Of a DNA stretch of 64,000 nt, positions 10,593-23,120 are shown in pieces; position 1 is the stretch's first letter; each line of letters starts with the position of its first letter. The position numbers and the translations under genes are program-made. Location: the NCBI GenBank assembly GCA_019915015.1, contig JAHBBC010000003.1, forward strand, positions 992,001-1,056,000, given 5' to 3'. The notes beneath the pieces were generated by a model. It was not told the origin of the DNA. It searched no databases and worked only from the letters and a program-made list of their open reading frames with translations. The DNA is from Auriscalpium vulgare. Lineage: Eukaryota; Basidiomycota; Agaricomycetes; Russulales; Auriscalpiaceae.

Positions 10593-13500
10593 ATGAAGGA
10601 CAGTCCTGACATCACCAAGCTCGGGGAGGACAACTACATCACCTGGAACTCCGAGATGGCTGCCTGGTTCTGCACCAAGGGCTTCTCAGAAGGCTTCTCG
10701 TCAAGGGCGAGGAGGTTATGCCCTCGTCGGACGCCGCTGAGCAGCTCAAGTGGAAGGAGAAGGCCTCGAAAGCGGCCGGCTCGCTCTTCCTTGCTGTCTC
10801 TCCTGCGCAGCGCACCATCTTTGGAGGAGAGGAGGACAACCCGGTCGTCATGTGGAACCGTCTCGAGGTATTCTATGTCACCAAGCGCCATCGGTTGCTT
10901 CAACGCCTACGACGATCTCTTCTCCATTCGCAAGGAGGAGAACGAGACACTCTCTACTCTCACCACTCGCATCGAGGCCGCCGCGCTGCGCTGCAAGAAC
11001 CTGCGTCCGAAGATCTTCACTATCGAGGAGCTCGACGCAGAGCTTGTCTGCATGGCCATGATCCGTGTGCTTCCCTCCGAGTTCCAGTCATTCCGCTCTG
11101 CCCTACTCCTACTCGACTCTCTTGATGTCTCGTCGCTTCGCGAGGCATTCCAGAACGAGGAGATTGGCAGCAAGCGTCGTGCAGAGGACGAGGCAAAGGC
11201 TGCGTGCGGCTGCTGCAGCTGCGCAGGTCGCACTCGCTGCTGCCCAGGCGACTGCTGCTGCTCAAGTCGCTGCTGCTGCGAAAGCGGCACAGCAGAAGGC
11301 CTCCCGGGATGCGAGGCAGCGTTCTCAGTGCACGTACTGCAAGAAGCAAGGGCATGTCGTTGCCGGCTGCTACAAGCGCATCGCCGATGACTCTGGTCTG
11401 CTCCCACTAAAGCCGTCTGCGAACGCAGCCTCTGCGTCTCCTGCTGTCGAGTCCGCTGGCGCCGCTACTAGTGCAAGTCCTGACCTCTCTAATCCCTTTG
11501 CGCCTCTCCAATCCGACGCTAACTTCGACTGGAATGCAGACACTGGGGCCACGTCTCATATGACGCCCCATCGGCACTGGCTGCGCAACTACACCCCTCT
11601 CCGCCTTCCCATTCGACTCGCCGATCACACGTGCGTCGACTCTGCGGGAGTTGGGACGGTAGTGTTCAATCCAGTTGTTGGGGGGAAACCAAAGCGGGCG
11701 GTCGAGTTCACTAGAGTCCTTCATGTCCCTGCGCTTCGAAACAATCTACTCTCTGTCCTCTTTCTATCGGTCCAACGCGGGTTCAGGATCACGATTGAGG
11801 GCACGCAGCTTGCGTTCTCGCACTCCGGGGAGGTGCTGTTCACTGCTCGCGTCGACAATTCCAACACCGCATTTTTGGAAGGCACTACAGAGCCCATTTC
11901 GTTCCAGGCTCTCGTCTCGAACTCAACTCCTCGAGATCTGTCACTTTGGCATCGACGCTTCGCCCACGCTTCACATGACGCGATACGACGGATTCTTCGC
12001 AACCAGCTGGTGTCGGGGATGACGCTTGACTCGGACGCGAAGCCCGATCCTATTTGCGAGCCGTGCTTGGCTGGCAAGATGCATGCCAATCCCTTCCCTT
12101 CGTCGACGCACAGAGCGCGTGCTCCACTCCATCTCATTCACTCGGACGTCCATGGTCCTCTCCCTGTCCGTACGCCTTCCGGGTATCGCTACTGGGTCAC
12201 CTTCATCGACGACCACACCCGGTTCCGTGCCGTCTACTTCATACGTACCAAGGACCAGGTCTTTGCTGCGTTCAAGGACTTCAAAACGTATGCTGAGAAC
12301 CATCTGAATGCGAAGATCAAGGACCTGCAGGACGACAAGGGCGGGGAGTACATGTCCAACGAGTTCATCTCCTTCACGACTGCTCATGGCATCGGGCGCC
12401 GTCACACTGTGCGCAACCGGCCTCAGCAGAATGGTGTTGCAGAGCGTGCAAATCGCACAATGCAGGAGGTAGTCACTGCTATGCTTTCCGAGTCGCGTTT
12501 GCCAGCGTCCTTCTGGGGGGGAGGCGCTGTCTGCTTACGTGCACGTCTGGAATCGCACTCCTACGTCTGCTGTGCCCAAGGCGACGCCCTACGAGCTCTG
12601 GCATGGCCAGAAGCCGGACGTCTCGCACCTTCGAGTGTGGGGCTGTACGGCCTATGTGCATGTTCAGCGGGATCAGCGCAAGAGCCTCAAGTCGCACATG
12701 CAGAAATGCATCTTCCTCGGCTATCCTCCGGGCTACAAGGGCTGGAAGTTCTACAACCCGACGACAAAGAAGGTCTTCATCAGCGAGAGAGCGGAATTCG
12801 ACGAGCGCTCCTTCCCTGGGACCAAGTCTACTGTCCCAGCGCTCGATCCACCGCCTCCTGCACCTCTTCCTTCGCTTCCAGACGATCCAGCTCCTGTTGA
12901 ACCGCTGCAAGCTCCGCCTCAGGGGGGAGATAGGGCACCTTCAGAGGCACCTGCAGAGACACCTGCAGAGGAGGCACCTTCAGCGCCGCGTTCTGAGCCG
13001 GATCTTGCGTCTCCCGCTCCGTCGCGCTCACCATCGCCAGAGGTCCATGCGCCTTCGCCGCCTGCACCGTCGCCTTCGCCGCCGCCTGCTCCTGGTCCGA
13101 GCAAACGCGGTCGCAAGCGAACGCGCTCGCCTGCTGCAGCTGAGCCTGTTCGTCGCAGCTCCAGGAATCATCGCAGACCGGGCGAGTGGTGGAAGGCTAC
13201 GCCTATTCCTGCCAAAGCCAAAATGCGGGAGCCTGCTCCTGTCATCGAGTCCTCTGGGGAGGAAGACGATCCACTCGATGTCATCGATGAGGCAGAGGAC
13301 GCCATTGACTCCATTGCCTTGCGCAAGGCCTCTGCCTTGTCCACGCGCCGCTCGAGCACGCCTTCTTCTCTGCGCATGGCGAGCCGATGAGCTACAAGGA
13401 GGCCATGCAGCGCTCAGACGCGCCGTTCTGGATGGCTGCGTCGCAGGAGGAGTACGATGCGCAGATCGCCAACGGGACATGGACTCTAGTTCCGCTGCCC

Positions 13501-14381
13501 GAGGGCGCGTTTGCAATCGGCTGTCGCTGGGTCTACAAGATCAAGCGCAATGCAGACGGCTCGATCGAGGGCTACAAGGCGCGACTCGTCGCCAAGGGCT
13601 ACAGTCAGCCTGGCTTCGAGTTCTTCGAGACCTTTGCTCCTACGGCCAAGTTCCAGGCCATCCGCGTTGTCATTGCTCTTGCTGCGATCGAGGACCTCCA
13701 TCTGCGCTCCATTGACATCTCCCACGCATTCCTGAACGGTGATTTGGATGAAGTCGTCTACATGAAGCAGCCTGAGGGCTTCGAGCGCGGTCCACCCGGC
13801 ACAGTCTGTCTCCTGAACAAGTCCATTTATGGCCTGAAGCAGGCGGCTCGTGCGTGGAAGATCAAGCTGGCAGGCATCCAATGCGACAAGATGGGCTTTG
13901 TCTGCATCTACTCGGATGCGAGCATCTACGTGTTCTCCCATGGGGAGATCCGCGTCATCCTGCCTGTCTTTGTCGATGACGGCACACTCGCCTCGAACAA
14001 CGCCTCTATCCTCGACCAGCTAGTCGACGAGCTGCGTCTTCACTTCAAGCTGCGCGATCTGGGGGAGACCAACTTCCTGCTTGGGCATCCATATCACTCG
14101 GGATTGTCCCAAGCGATGCATCATGCTTTCCCAGCGCCAGTACGTTGTTGACCTGCTCAAGCGCTACAACCACAGCGACTGCAAGCCGGTGACGACGCCT
14201 ATGGTGCCCGGTCTTCGCCTCACGGCAGACATGGGGCCCACAAGCGAGGAGGAGCGTGCCTACATGCAGCGCGTGCCCTGGGAGCGCTGTTGGCTCTATC
14301 CTCTTCCTTGCTCAGGCTACTCGCCCGGACATTGCCTTTGCTGCTTCTGTGCTTTGTCGGTTCGTCTTGAACCCGGGTCCT
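10593..14381 (+). pseudogene. Ty1/copia gag-pol, frameshifted and 3'-truncated
   Basis: Starts at ATG 10593. Order of parts: a gag region to about 11200; an Ala-rich coiled stretch; the zinc knuckle CTYCKKQGHVVAGC (about 11332); protease with NADTGATSH (about 11535); the GAG-pre-integrase motif LWHRRFAH; integrase with SDVHG, DDKGGEY and PQQNGVAE (about 12150-12440); and reverse transcriptase from about 13400 with SIYGLKQAARAWK and VFVDDG. Frame changes occur near 10690, 10890, 11190, 12520 (a run of Gs), 13340 and 14085. Homology to the other copy ends at about 14381, inside RNase H, where an unrelated sequence begins. Copia order (integrase before RT) is clear. Confidence 0.9.
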
Positions 14382-14551
14382 CAGCCCCAGTGAGAACCGG
14401 TCCTGCGTATATATGTGGGGTCCTGCCAATATATGTTTTGAGCTGCCAAATCTGTGTGCATATGCGCAATCGCCGATCGGAGCTATCGGCCTGAGTCGCG
14501 TGACAGGCTGCGACACGCGTCGCCTTGCGCATCTGCTTCACTTCGCTGCAA

Positions 14552-14640
14552 TTTGCTGCAGCACTTTGCTGCATGCGCATTGCTGCGCTCCTTTGCTGCA
14601 GCACTTTGCTGCACGCGCATTGCTGCGCTCCTTTGCTGCA
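14552..14640. repeat. 40-bp tandem repeat, about 2.2 copies
   Basis: A 40-bp unit beginning TTTGCTGCAGCACTTTGCTG repeats at 14552 and 14592 and begins a third time at 14632. It lies upstream of the Plavaka transposase gene. Subterminal repeats of this kind can serve as transposase binding sites, which here is only inference. Confidence 0.8.
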
Positions 14641-14900
14641 CGCGCGTTGCGATTCGCGCGCCCCTGCTCTGTGTACGCACCTCTCGTCTGCGCGCGTCGC
14701 GTCGCGCCTTGCAACACGTCCCTCCAGTGCTCCACGCATACGCCTCTCCTCCACGCACTGGCTCCTCTCCTCTGCTTCGTGCATGCGCCTTTCATCTGCG
14801 CGCATCTAGTCTTGCCTTGCGCGCGCTGCAAACGCATTATATTGGTGTACTACTGCCCGCATCTGTGCACCTTCCCGGGCACCGTCATCACATCTTCTCC

Positions 14901-17900
14901 ATGCCGCCAAAAAAAGAGTTCCGCTGCAACTGCCAGCTCCATTGCGGAGGAGTCCTTCGCATAGTCAGCAAATCGACGTTTTATAGTCATCGAGACGCCA
15001 AATACGCGTCCGGCTCCACTCCGCACAACATCCCGGGTGAAGCAAGTGGTGTTCATCCACAGCGGCGCAAAGCAACAAACGAAGACGGAAGTCATCCCAA
15101 GGCATTGATGTATGTGCACACCTTTTATCACTATATTGATCTCATTTGTTGTCTTGCAGGATATTGAACAATTCGGACACGAAGTGGACGACAGCAATTT
15201 TCAAGAAGACGATGTCGAAGAAAACACTGTACGCCCTACACAAGCCCCAATGGAGGTCGATGAGCCTGTAGATGTAAGTTTTCAGTGTCTCAATCAGTCA
15301 CAAATGCTGTACTCATGCACTCGGACTAGCCCGTGCGCGCGACATCGATTCCGAATGGTGAGTCTGTACGTCTACATATAGCATTGTCATAGCTGACAGT
15401 ATACAATGCTAGAGAACGATGATGAGGAGCCTCTTGAAGGCGATCTCATCGCTGTAATTGGGGATCGTGAAGAAGTCGAAGAGGCGACTCCACCGCAGTC
15501 TGTACGTATACTCAAAACTACATTATCTCTGCAGCTGCTCATATGTGTACGTTAGCCTCGTCAACCAGCCGAATTCCCCGAGCCTGGCAGTCTACTTGAC
15601 CCGGACGATGACGGCGAGGGACTGTATTTTCCGCAGGACAATCGTGCCGCCAATCCCGCTGGTGCAGAGGATCCTGAGGACCAAGCTGAGCCAGGGCCAC
15701 CTTCTGAGGGCAAAGAGGATAGCAACGAGGAGCCTGAAGAGCCGGATCCTCAAGCCGATATCGAGGACGCAGCGACGTCTTGCATTGAGGATATCAAGAC
15801 TGCACTCAAATTTATCCAGGCCATCAAGAATGCGACGCTCGACAATGGAAACCTCGACCCCGAGATCGTCGAGCGACTTCGCCATCCGCTCACGACGGCG
15901 GTCGACCTCACTGAGTCTGGTCTACGTCTTTCCCTCGACATCTACCTCGCCATCACAAACGCATCGGAGCAGACATACAACGACATCTGTGCCGCCATCC
16001 GCCGCGCACATCCCGAGGACGAGCTGCTCTCGTTCAGTCAGATCAAGCGACGAGTCGCTGATATCAGCGGGATCACCTTGATCGTGCACGACATGTGCGT
16101 CAACAGCTGTCTTGCATACACAGGACCATTTGCCGAGCTGGAGGTCTGCCCGGAGTGCGCGGAGCCACGATACGACCCAGTCAAGCGTGCAGCCAGCGGC
16201 GGACGGCGGAAAATTCCACGTCAGCAGTTCCACACCATACCGCTTGGCCCGCAGCTCCAGGCCCTCTTCCGGAGCCCCGAGAGCGCTGAGAAGATGCGCT
16301 ACCGCACAGAGTTCACTGCCAAAGTCATGGAAGATCTCGACCTTGGGATCCAACCAGATGTCTATGAGGATATCTTTCAAGGCTCGGATTACATTGAAGC
16401 CGTTGCTCGCGGGGACATCAAGGACGATGACATCGTCGTAATGATGTCCATCGACGGTGCCCAGCTGTATCGTAGCAAGCAGTCCGACTGCTGGATCTAC
16501 ATTTGGATTGTCTGCGACCTCTCCCCTGACCGGCGTTACAAGAAGGTCCATATCCTCCCGGGCGGCATCATTCCTGGGCCGCATCCGCCGAAGAATATGG
16601 ATTCGTACACATTCGTCGGCATCCACCACGTCTCTGCGCTTCAGCGGGAGGGTCTCAAGGTGTGGGATGCGAGCACCAATCGCATTTTTAAGTCAAAACC
16701 GTTTGTCATCTTTTGGACCGCCGACCGCCCTGGCATGGTCCACATCGATGGCTGTGTTGGTCACAACGGCGGGCAAGGCTGTCGCATGTATTGTCCTATG
16801 AAGGCACGTCACAAAAAAAACCTTCCGACCTACTATCCTGCTGCGCTGAAGCCGAACAACTTCACGGTGCGCGGTTCTGATCACGACGACATTAATCTTC
16901 AAGAACTCGCTGATCTTCCTCCGGATCCCGAGAGGTACCAGGAAAATCTGGCGCTGGTTCAGAACTTCCCGAACATCACGCAGTTCAAGAAGCGACGCTT
17001 GAAGACCGGCATCTCGAAGTCTACTATCATCAGTGGCTTACCTGCGCATGGAATCCTACCCATTCCAACAGGCTATCCGCCTGATATCATGCATTTGCTT
17101 GGCCTGAACATCCCAGAACTGTTCATCCCTCTGTGGCGTAAAATTTTTGACTGCGACAAGAATGACGATCACAGCACTTGGGACTGGGCTGTCCTTACGG
17201 GCGACTTTTGGATCGAGCATGGGAAGGCCGTTGCCAACATCACCCCATACCTCCCCGGCTCGTTTGACCGACCGCCTCGTAACCCCGCAGAGAAAATATC
17301 AAGCGGCTACAAAGCTTGGGAATATCTGCTCTATTTCTACGGCATGCTACCGGCGCTCCTGATGGGTGTGCTCCCGGATAAGTATTGGCGGCATTTCTGC
17401 AAGCTTTGCGCAGGTGTTTGTCTGCTCATCCAGTATCACATCACCCGCCAGCAACTCCAGGAGGCCCACGTCTTCCTTGTTGAGTTTGCTCAGGAGTTTG
17501 AGGAGTTGTACTATCAGCGGCTGCCCGAGCGACTTCATTTTTGCCGACAGAGCATTCACACTCTTGTCCACCTGCCCCCGGAGGTCTTTCGTATCGGACC
17601 ACAGAGCTGCTATCCCCAATGGCCGCTGGAGCGTATCATCGGCGACCTAGGTGCAGAAATCAAACAGCCGTCACATCCTTACGCCAACCTCTCGCAGCGC
17701 GCCGTACGACGCGCCCAGACGAACGCTCTCAAGGCCATGATCCCAGAGCTGTTACCACAGACACCTAAGATTCCTCGAGGTGCCGTTGACCTGGGCGGCG
17801 GATTTGTCTTGCTACGTGCCCGGGATCGGCACAAGCGGGCTCTGAACCGGCAAGAGAATGACATTATCTGGGATTACATTCAGCCCGACGATGAAGACGA

Positions 17901-18394
17901 GACGCACAAGCTCAAGATCCGGAAATGGGCTCGCCTTCGTCTTCCCAATGGTCAAGTTGCGCGATCGGCATGGAAGGAGAAGCTGAAAGCCCTAGAGGAG
18001 TCACGTATGGCACGAGTTGTCAAGGTATGTTGATATTTCATGCTACACTACTTATTCCTACTGATGTTGTGCTATCATCAGGTTCGTTGCAACGATTCCG
18101 TCAAGTTTGCTGAGGTGCCTTACACTGGACAAGGCGTTTGCGCTCGTATGTTGGTTCTCGCCCCCCGAAGAGGAAGCACTCGAGCGATCCAGCCAAGTTG
18201 TCTGGGCTTGCAGGTATGAGGACGGGTCGCTCGCAGTTGTTCCAGTACAGGATATCATGAGCGTGGTCTGCATGGCACCTTTCGAAGACCAGGAACATCT
18301 CGCCTACGAAGACAAGAGGTTCTTCTTGATGGAAAAGCCGGGCACTGAGGTCGCGTATAGAAGTGGGTTCGAAGACGACATGGAGGGCGAGTGA
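14901..18394 (+). CDS. Plavaka-family transposase, multi-exon
   Basis: The start is ATG 14901 (MPPKKEFRCNCQLHCGG), a Cys-rich N-terminus suggesting a small zinc finger. Likely GT-AG introns are 15110-15159, about 15274-15329, about 15359-15411, about 15501-15554 and 18024-18081. The long exon about 15555-18023 holds an acidic linker and then the family hallmarks: a Cys cluster (NSCLAYTG...CPECAEPRY), a first acidic site in SIDGAQLY, WTADRPGMVHIDGC, PPDIMHLLGLNIPE and PLERIIGDLG. The C-terminal exon carries SPPEEEALERSSQVVWACRY and ends at 18394. A frame change near 18130-18145 is needed to reach this tail, so the gene may be slightly damaged or have one more small intron. The enzyme would cut and paste its element in the nucleus. 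Confidence 0.85.
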
Positions 18395-18934
18395 GAGGAT
18401 GGTGCGTTGATTTCTTTGATATCAGACTTTGTCTGACTAGAGTCTAGGTCGCTCTGCCGAATGGCCGAGCCTGGGCCGAGGCCGAGCGCTTACCAGTCCG
18501 CAGAGCGGATTAGCAAACACCCATGTCATCTTCCTTCCTTCCACCACATCCCAGTCACTCCCGCTTGTCTCTGTCGAAAGCCTTCCTGGAAATAATGAAG
18601 CACACCGTTGTGGCGTTCCAGGGGGGCTAGACATTCATTTTTATATTTTTTCATCGCTCCCTCAAGCACAAACAGATGCCACGTCATCTGTACACAGACA
18701 GTACCAGCCGCGCACGCCGTATACAACCTCGCGATCTCAAGAAGCAGGCACACACTGCAGGTAAGTGTATATTTTGGTTGCCCCGCCGCTGCCACAAGTT
18801 CTAAGAGAATACACATAACTACTCGACAGTGACGTGCGCAAGTCCGAGTGCCGCGAGAACGACAGCGGGTACTTGGAGTAGAGGTCCTCGGCCGTGTTTG
18901 CGCACAGGGGTGGGGTGCGGGCGGCGGACCTCGT
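18395..18934. other. Unassigned 540-bp interval with a possible gene fragment on the minus strand
   Basis: This lies between the Plavaka gene and a Helitron-like 5' end. On the minus strand two open stretches (about 18526-18816 and 18840-18934) have coding-like composition (e.g. DLYSKYPLSFSRHS), possibly separated by a short intron. I do not recognise the product. It could be Plavaka 3' sequence or a captured gene fragment inside the Helitron-like copy. Confidence 0.3.
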
Positions 18935-19216
18935 TGATGTGCACTTTTTGACCTGACTGGTTAGAGAAAGAAACAATTGAAAGTAGTTGTAACACGGGAA
19001 GCTCCTTTCATTCGACTGATTGAAAAAGTTAGAGCCAACAGCAAAACCACATGCAGTACTAGTATTATTTGAAGTGCACAGAGCCTGCAACGCTTAGGGC
19101 AGGACCTGCTTAGCTAAGAATTACTAAAAAAGGCAGTTGGGACGACGCGACTTGACCGTGGGATCTATTTCCTAAAGCGACTTATAATGTGTTCGCATTT
19201 TGGCCTGACCTGTTGG

Positions 19217-19224
19217 AGAAAGAA
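19217..19224. repeat. KDZ target-site duplication, left copy
   Basis: AGAAAGAA here and at 29929-29936 flank the KDZ element. Related Helitron-like copies without the insertion show the same sequence once (reverse complement at about 50271-50278), which confirms the empty site. Confidence 0.95.
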
Positions 19225-20030
19225 CACCTGTGATTCCCACACTAGAGGCCTAAATAGGAGTGAGCATGCCTCCCGGTGCTCCCTTGTAGTTCGAAAGGAT
19301 TCGACTACGCACCACTATCCTGCAATAATGATCACTAGTCCCAGCTTGACTTCAGCGAATTTTGAGGATACCGGTGACGTAGATAAGGGCAGATAAGCTG
19401 CCGCTGATAAGCGGGCGCCTGATCCCGCCGCGCGCGCTCGCTGCCTTCCGCATCCGGTAATTCCCTCCTGCACTGCCACATACCCTCGAGCTCGCTGTCG
19501 GCGCACGACGAGCTCGCCTCCCGCCCCCATTTCACCCCCGATCCCTTAGCTTTTTTGGGACCGCCCTGCCGCCGGCAATCGCGTGCATAATATCCACTCA
19601 CTTCTCCTGCGCCGCCTATATTGACTCCGCCATCGCTCCCGCCTCCCGACACTGCCCAGGCCCAACCCCGACTCGCCATATCTCCCCGTCCCGTCGTCCT
19701 CACGTCTCGCAAAGGCGCAGGCGTGCTACAAGGCATACGAGGACCTGTATTCAAGCGTTCAACTAGCGTCGCAGCCGCCCGCGCTGCCGCCATCGGATCC
19801 CGCCTTCCTCCAACATCGCCCACATCCAGCTCGCCCATCCTGCGCGCCACGACCACAAGAACTTCAGAGGGCACAGAGGGAGTGTACTGGGTGCCAGGTA
19901 CGCTGTTGTTTTAGGCCCAGGGGCCCGGGTTTTTGTGCGCTGACACCCACAGTTACCTCCTCCTCCTCGAACGTCGTCCTCGCTATCTCCATCAGCACCA
20001 GCGCCACGTCTACACAAACTTGGGAGGGCA
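19225..20030 (+). repeat. KDZ left terminal inverted repeat (~800 bp)
   Basis: It matches the reverse complement of about 29128-29928 at very high identity by eye, with only scattered substitutions. Beyond about 20030 only the subterminal repeat motifs remain shared. An open frame of 179 codons (19874-19335 minus) exists in both arms, but its composition is GC-driven and I do not call it a gene. Confidence 0.9.
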
Positions 20031-20740
20031 TAGAGGGACGGTGCTGTAATCTAGGTACGTCTTTCATTTAGCCCTCACCGGCCACGGTACCTTGCGCTGA
20101 CGCGCACACCAGCCTCCTCCTCCCTGGACACCACCCAGGCATATCTCAGCCATCCGCGGCGCAATCTTCCTGGAAATTTAGGAGGGCATAGAGGACTGGA
20201 ACCTAACGTGAGGTGTGCCATCTTTACAGCCGCAGCGCGTCGCGTTTCCTTGCGCTGACGTGCACACTAGCCGCTGCCTCCTCCGACGCATCCCCCTCGT
20301 ATCTCAACCATCCATGGCACAATCTTAACGGGAACGTAGGACAACATAGATGATGGGCACCTGATGCAAGGTGCGCCATTATTACGGCTATAGCGCATCG
20401 CATTACCTTGCGCTGACACGCGCACTAGCTGCTTACTCCCTCGACACTGCCCCCACGTATCTCAGCGATCTGCAGCACTATCTCCACGGAAACTTGGGTG
20501 GGAGGGCATAGAGGACAGGTACCTGATACAAGGTGCGGTTTTGTTATAGCTTTGATGCGTCGCATTACCTTGCGCTGACGCGCACATTAGGTGCCTCCTG
20601 CCCCGATGCTGTCTTGCGCATCTCAGCCATCCGCTGCGCAGTCTCCCCGAAAACGTAGGAGTGCATACAGGCCGATCGCAAGATGCAAGGTGCGCTGTTG
20701 TTTTAGCCATAACACATCCTTGCACTGATGCATGCCTGTC
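19935..20740. repeat. KDZ left subterminal repeats, six units of ~158 bp
   Basis: The anchor TTGCGCTGACGCGCAC or a variant recurs near 19935, 20092, 20251, 20409, 20571 and 20720, a spacing of 149-162 bases. Each unit also carries a block like GGGAGGGCATAGAGG and a following GGTACCTG-like block. The outermost unit lies inside the terminal inverted repeat. Such arrays are typical transposase-binding regions, which is an inference here. No gene lies in this stretch. Confidence 0.8.
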
Positions 20741-21081
20741 TCTCCCTCATGCTACTCCCGCGCTGCTACAAGATGATTTCTTTCACATATTGGCATCAGA
20801 TGACATGTATACTACTTGACTATGTATATAGTACTCTTCAGCAATCCATATCATGAGTTATAGAGTGGGAGACAAATTCTGGGATGTCGGGCGGCGCCTC
20901 ACAGAAAATATCTCCCGCGGCAGCCAATCAGATTGCGGCATGTATACCATGCGCGCTTAGCATTCCGCTGCAGCGGAATAACTGTGGCTGGGCTCCGCTT
21001 GCTTTCGGGGTGTCTCGTTTGCACAGATAAACGTGTTGAGCGGGGCCAATAGGTAATACATGACAATCTGTGCACTATGTA
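20741..21081. other. Non-coding spacer downstream of the minus-strand KDZ cargo gene
   Basis: Moderately AT-rich sequence between the subterminal repeats and the stop codon of the minus-strand gene. It may hold that gene's 3' untranslated region. No other feature is visible. Confidence 0.4.
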
Positions 21082-22874
21082 CTACGCAATGACAGGGACG
21101 AGAGGTATGGTAGGCGTGGCAGGTACGGTGATCGCAGCGGGTGCGGTATTTAGTGCGACAGGAGTGGGGAGGGATCCGGGGAGAGCAAGACCTGCGGGAG
21201 GTGTGGTGAGATCATCCTCATCCGAAGAGCGTACAACGGAAGCGCTCTTTGGATGTTTAGAGGCTGCCGGCACCGCGTTGCGGCGCGATGTGGTCTTGCG
21301 CTTTGGGGTCACCGCAGCCGTCCTCTTCGCTGCCGCTGCCTTGCCAGATGCTGACCCTGGAGTTGACTTTACGCTCGAGACCTTGACAGACTTGCAAGCC
21401 TTCTTCGGAGGTGGAGGAGCATCAGCCTCGCTGTCCTCCAAGTCCTCGTCATCGCTGCCCTTCTCCGAGTCTTCCTCGTCCTCGTCGTCTTCGGCCTCCT
21501 CGTCGCTGTCGTTGACCTGCTTCGCGGTGCGCTTACGTGTATGCGGGCGCGGTTTGCCCTTGTCGGACCTACTCTTCCGCTTCTTACCAACCGTCTCTCC
21601 TGCTGCTTCACGTGTGCGAAGGGCGGTCTCGTGCGCCTTCGCTTGCGCCTTCGACAGCTTGACCCACCTGCACATGCCGGTCTTCAAGGCATTGCGCAGG
21701 TCACGCAGGTCACAGACGGACCCGATCTTTGAAGGAGACCGAATTTCGCCGCAAGTCCAGCCGATAAGTTTCACTGACATATTGAGGACGATTGCGGTCT
21801 CGTAGTTGTCGAAGTTCATGCTTATCTTCGTCCTCTTCGTAATGTAGCCTGTATACGTGCATAGTTAGACTCGGAAATGCAAGAGCGGGGCAGGAACGCA
21901 CGCAGACCGCTCAATAACATCTTGGTAATTTCGGCGCGCACTTTCGGAAGGGTATCTCCGCCGTTATCTGACAGCGCATCGTCAGAAACTGCACGCATGA
22001 GATCAGAGATAAGGACGTACTAATTGCATTGGAGCATGCCCAGAGCTCAAACTTCCTCGTAACATCCCACGGATCGAGGCCGAGGATGTCGTTGAGGAAG
22101 TCAACCGAGTCACTGGTGGCGAACCAACCAGGGGCGATTGAGTCGCTAATGCTGCTGCGGGTGACAAAGAGGATGCTCTTGGTGCCCACGCGCTCCGTGA
22201 GGTTGCCAAGCTGTGTGATAGCGCTGAGACTCTGTAAAAGTAAATAAGTCGAGAGGCACGCACCTCGGTGTTGACATTTTCGAACGTGCAGCGTGCATCC
22301 TGTGCGGCGGACTTGTTTGAGACCCGCACACCTACCTTCTTTCCCTCCCGGTATGCAATAAAGTTCTTCATAATCTCCGCGTGCAGCTCCTCTGAGATGT
22401 TATCGGGCTTGAGGTCTTCGTCTTCAGCCAACATGTCCTTGATCTCAAGGAGATTGTGCCGCTCATGCTCAGCGAGGCCTGTATTCAATCAGCACGCAGT
22501 TCTTCAAGAGCTTTGAGGGCTGATACTCACCTTCGTTGACCTGCACGGCCTTATAGTGGACCAGCGCATTTGCAAAGGAAGGTGCGCGTGATTTGGTGTA
22601 ATTCGAGCGGTGGTTGACCTGCGTGTCCAGATAGCTACGCTTGACGCAGTGGGTCTCCGCAAGTTTGTCGAGTTTCACATCCTGCTCGACCAAGAACGCG
22701 TCGAGTGCCTCCGAGGGCTTTGGATTTGATTTTTGCAGCCGCAAGGTTCAGCTTGCGCTGCACCTTCTCTGCTTCGGTGAGCTGGTGGGAAACCCGAGGG
22801 TTGCTTGGTTGGCGTGAGTCGCCAACATCAAGTCTCCGGAGAGCTGGATCAATGACAGTAGCAGTAGCAGCCAT
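21082..22874 (-). CDS. KDZ cargo gene of unknown function, six exons, one frameshift
   Basis: Start ATG at 22874-22872. Introns with GT-AG ends are seen around 22529-22481, 22262-22231, 22021-21990 and 21909-21852. The N-terminal half is helical and charged (LAETHCVKRSYLDTQVNHR, HERHNLLEIKDML). The middle is hydrophobic and globular (GTKSILFVTRSSISDS, GLDPWDVTRKFELWA). The C-terminal exon has VKLIGW and CRWVKLSKAQ, then a basic segment, an acidic run of Asp/Glu and another Lys/Arg-rich tail, suggesting a nuclear, DNA- or chromatin-associated protein. One extra A in a run of five near 22725 puts exon 1 out of frame; it could be a real mutation or a sequencing error. I recognise no catalytic domain. 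Similar proteins are, as far as I recall, common in Agaricomycete genomes. Confidence 0.7.
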
Positions 22875-23120
22875 GGCGGATTTGTATAGGACGAGCCCAA
22901 GACGAGCCTTCGTCTACACCTTGAAGTCGCGCGAAGTCACATTTCTCACGGCCAGTAGTGACCAAACCAACGGTCACATTTCTCAAGCGCTCAAGGTCGC
23001 TTGTCGTCGTTGCTGTTCACCCAGCATTTCATCGTCACTTGCAGTACCGATCACCATTGTCTTTCACAGTATACACCCCACCTTCCCAGATGCGAGCTGG
23101 CAAAGAAAGAGGTAAGCATC
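22875..23120. promoter_or_regulatory. Divergent promoter interval between two KDZ cargo genes
   Basis: The minus-strand gene starts at 22874 and the plus-strand gene at 23121, leaving 246 bases that must hold both promoters. No clear TATA box is visible. The shared interval implies possible co-expression. Confidence 0.45.

Larger units (their letters stand above)
14382..18430 (+). mobile_element. Plavaka-type DNA transposon (right end unresolved)
   Basis: The left junction with copia at about 14381 is sharp. The element carries a Plavaka-type transposase gene (14901-18394). I could not find an inverted partner for the sequence at 14382-14410 on the right side, so the right boundary is only approximate and lies somewhere between 18395 and 18935. 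Confidence 0.55.

Noticed and set aside
11065..11200. Ala-rich tract as a separate gene
   Set aside because: It is the linker between gag and the zinc knuckle of the copia polyprotein.
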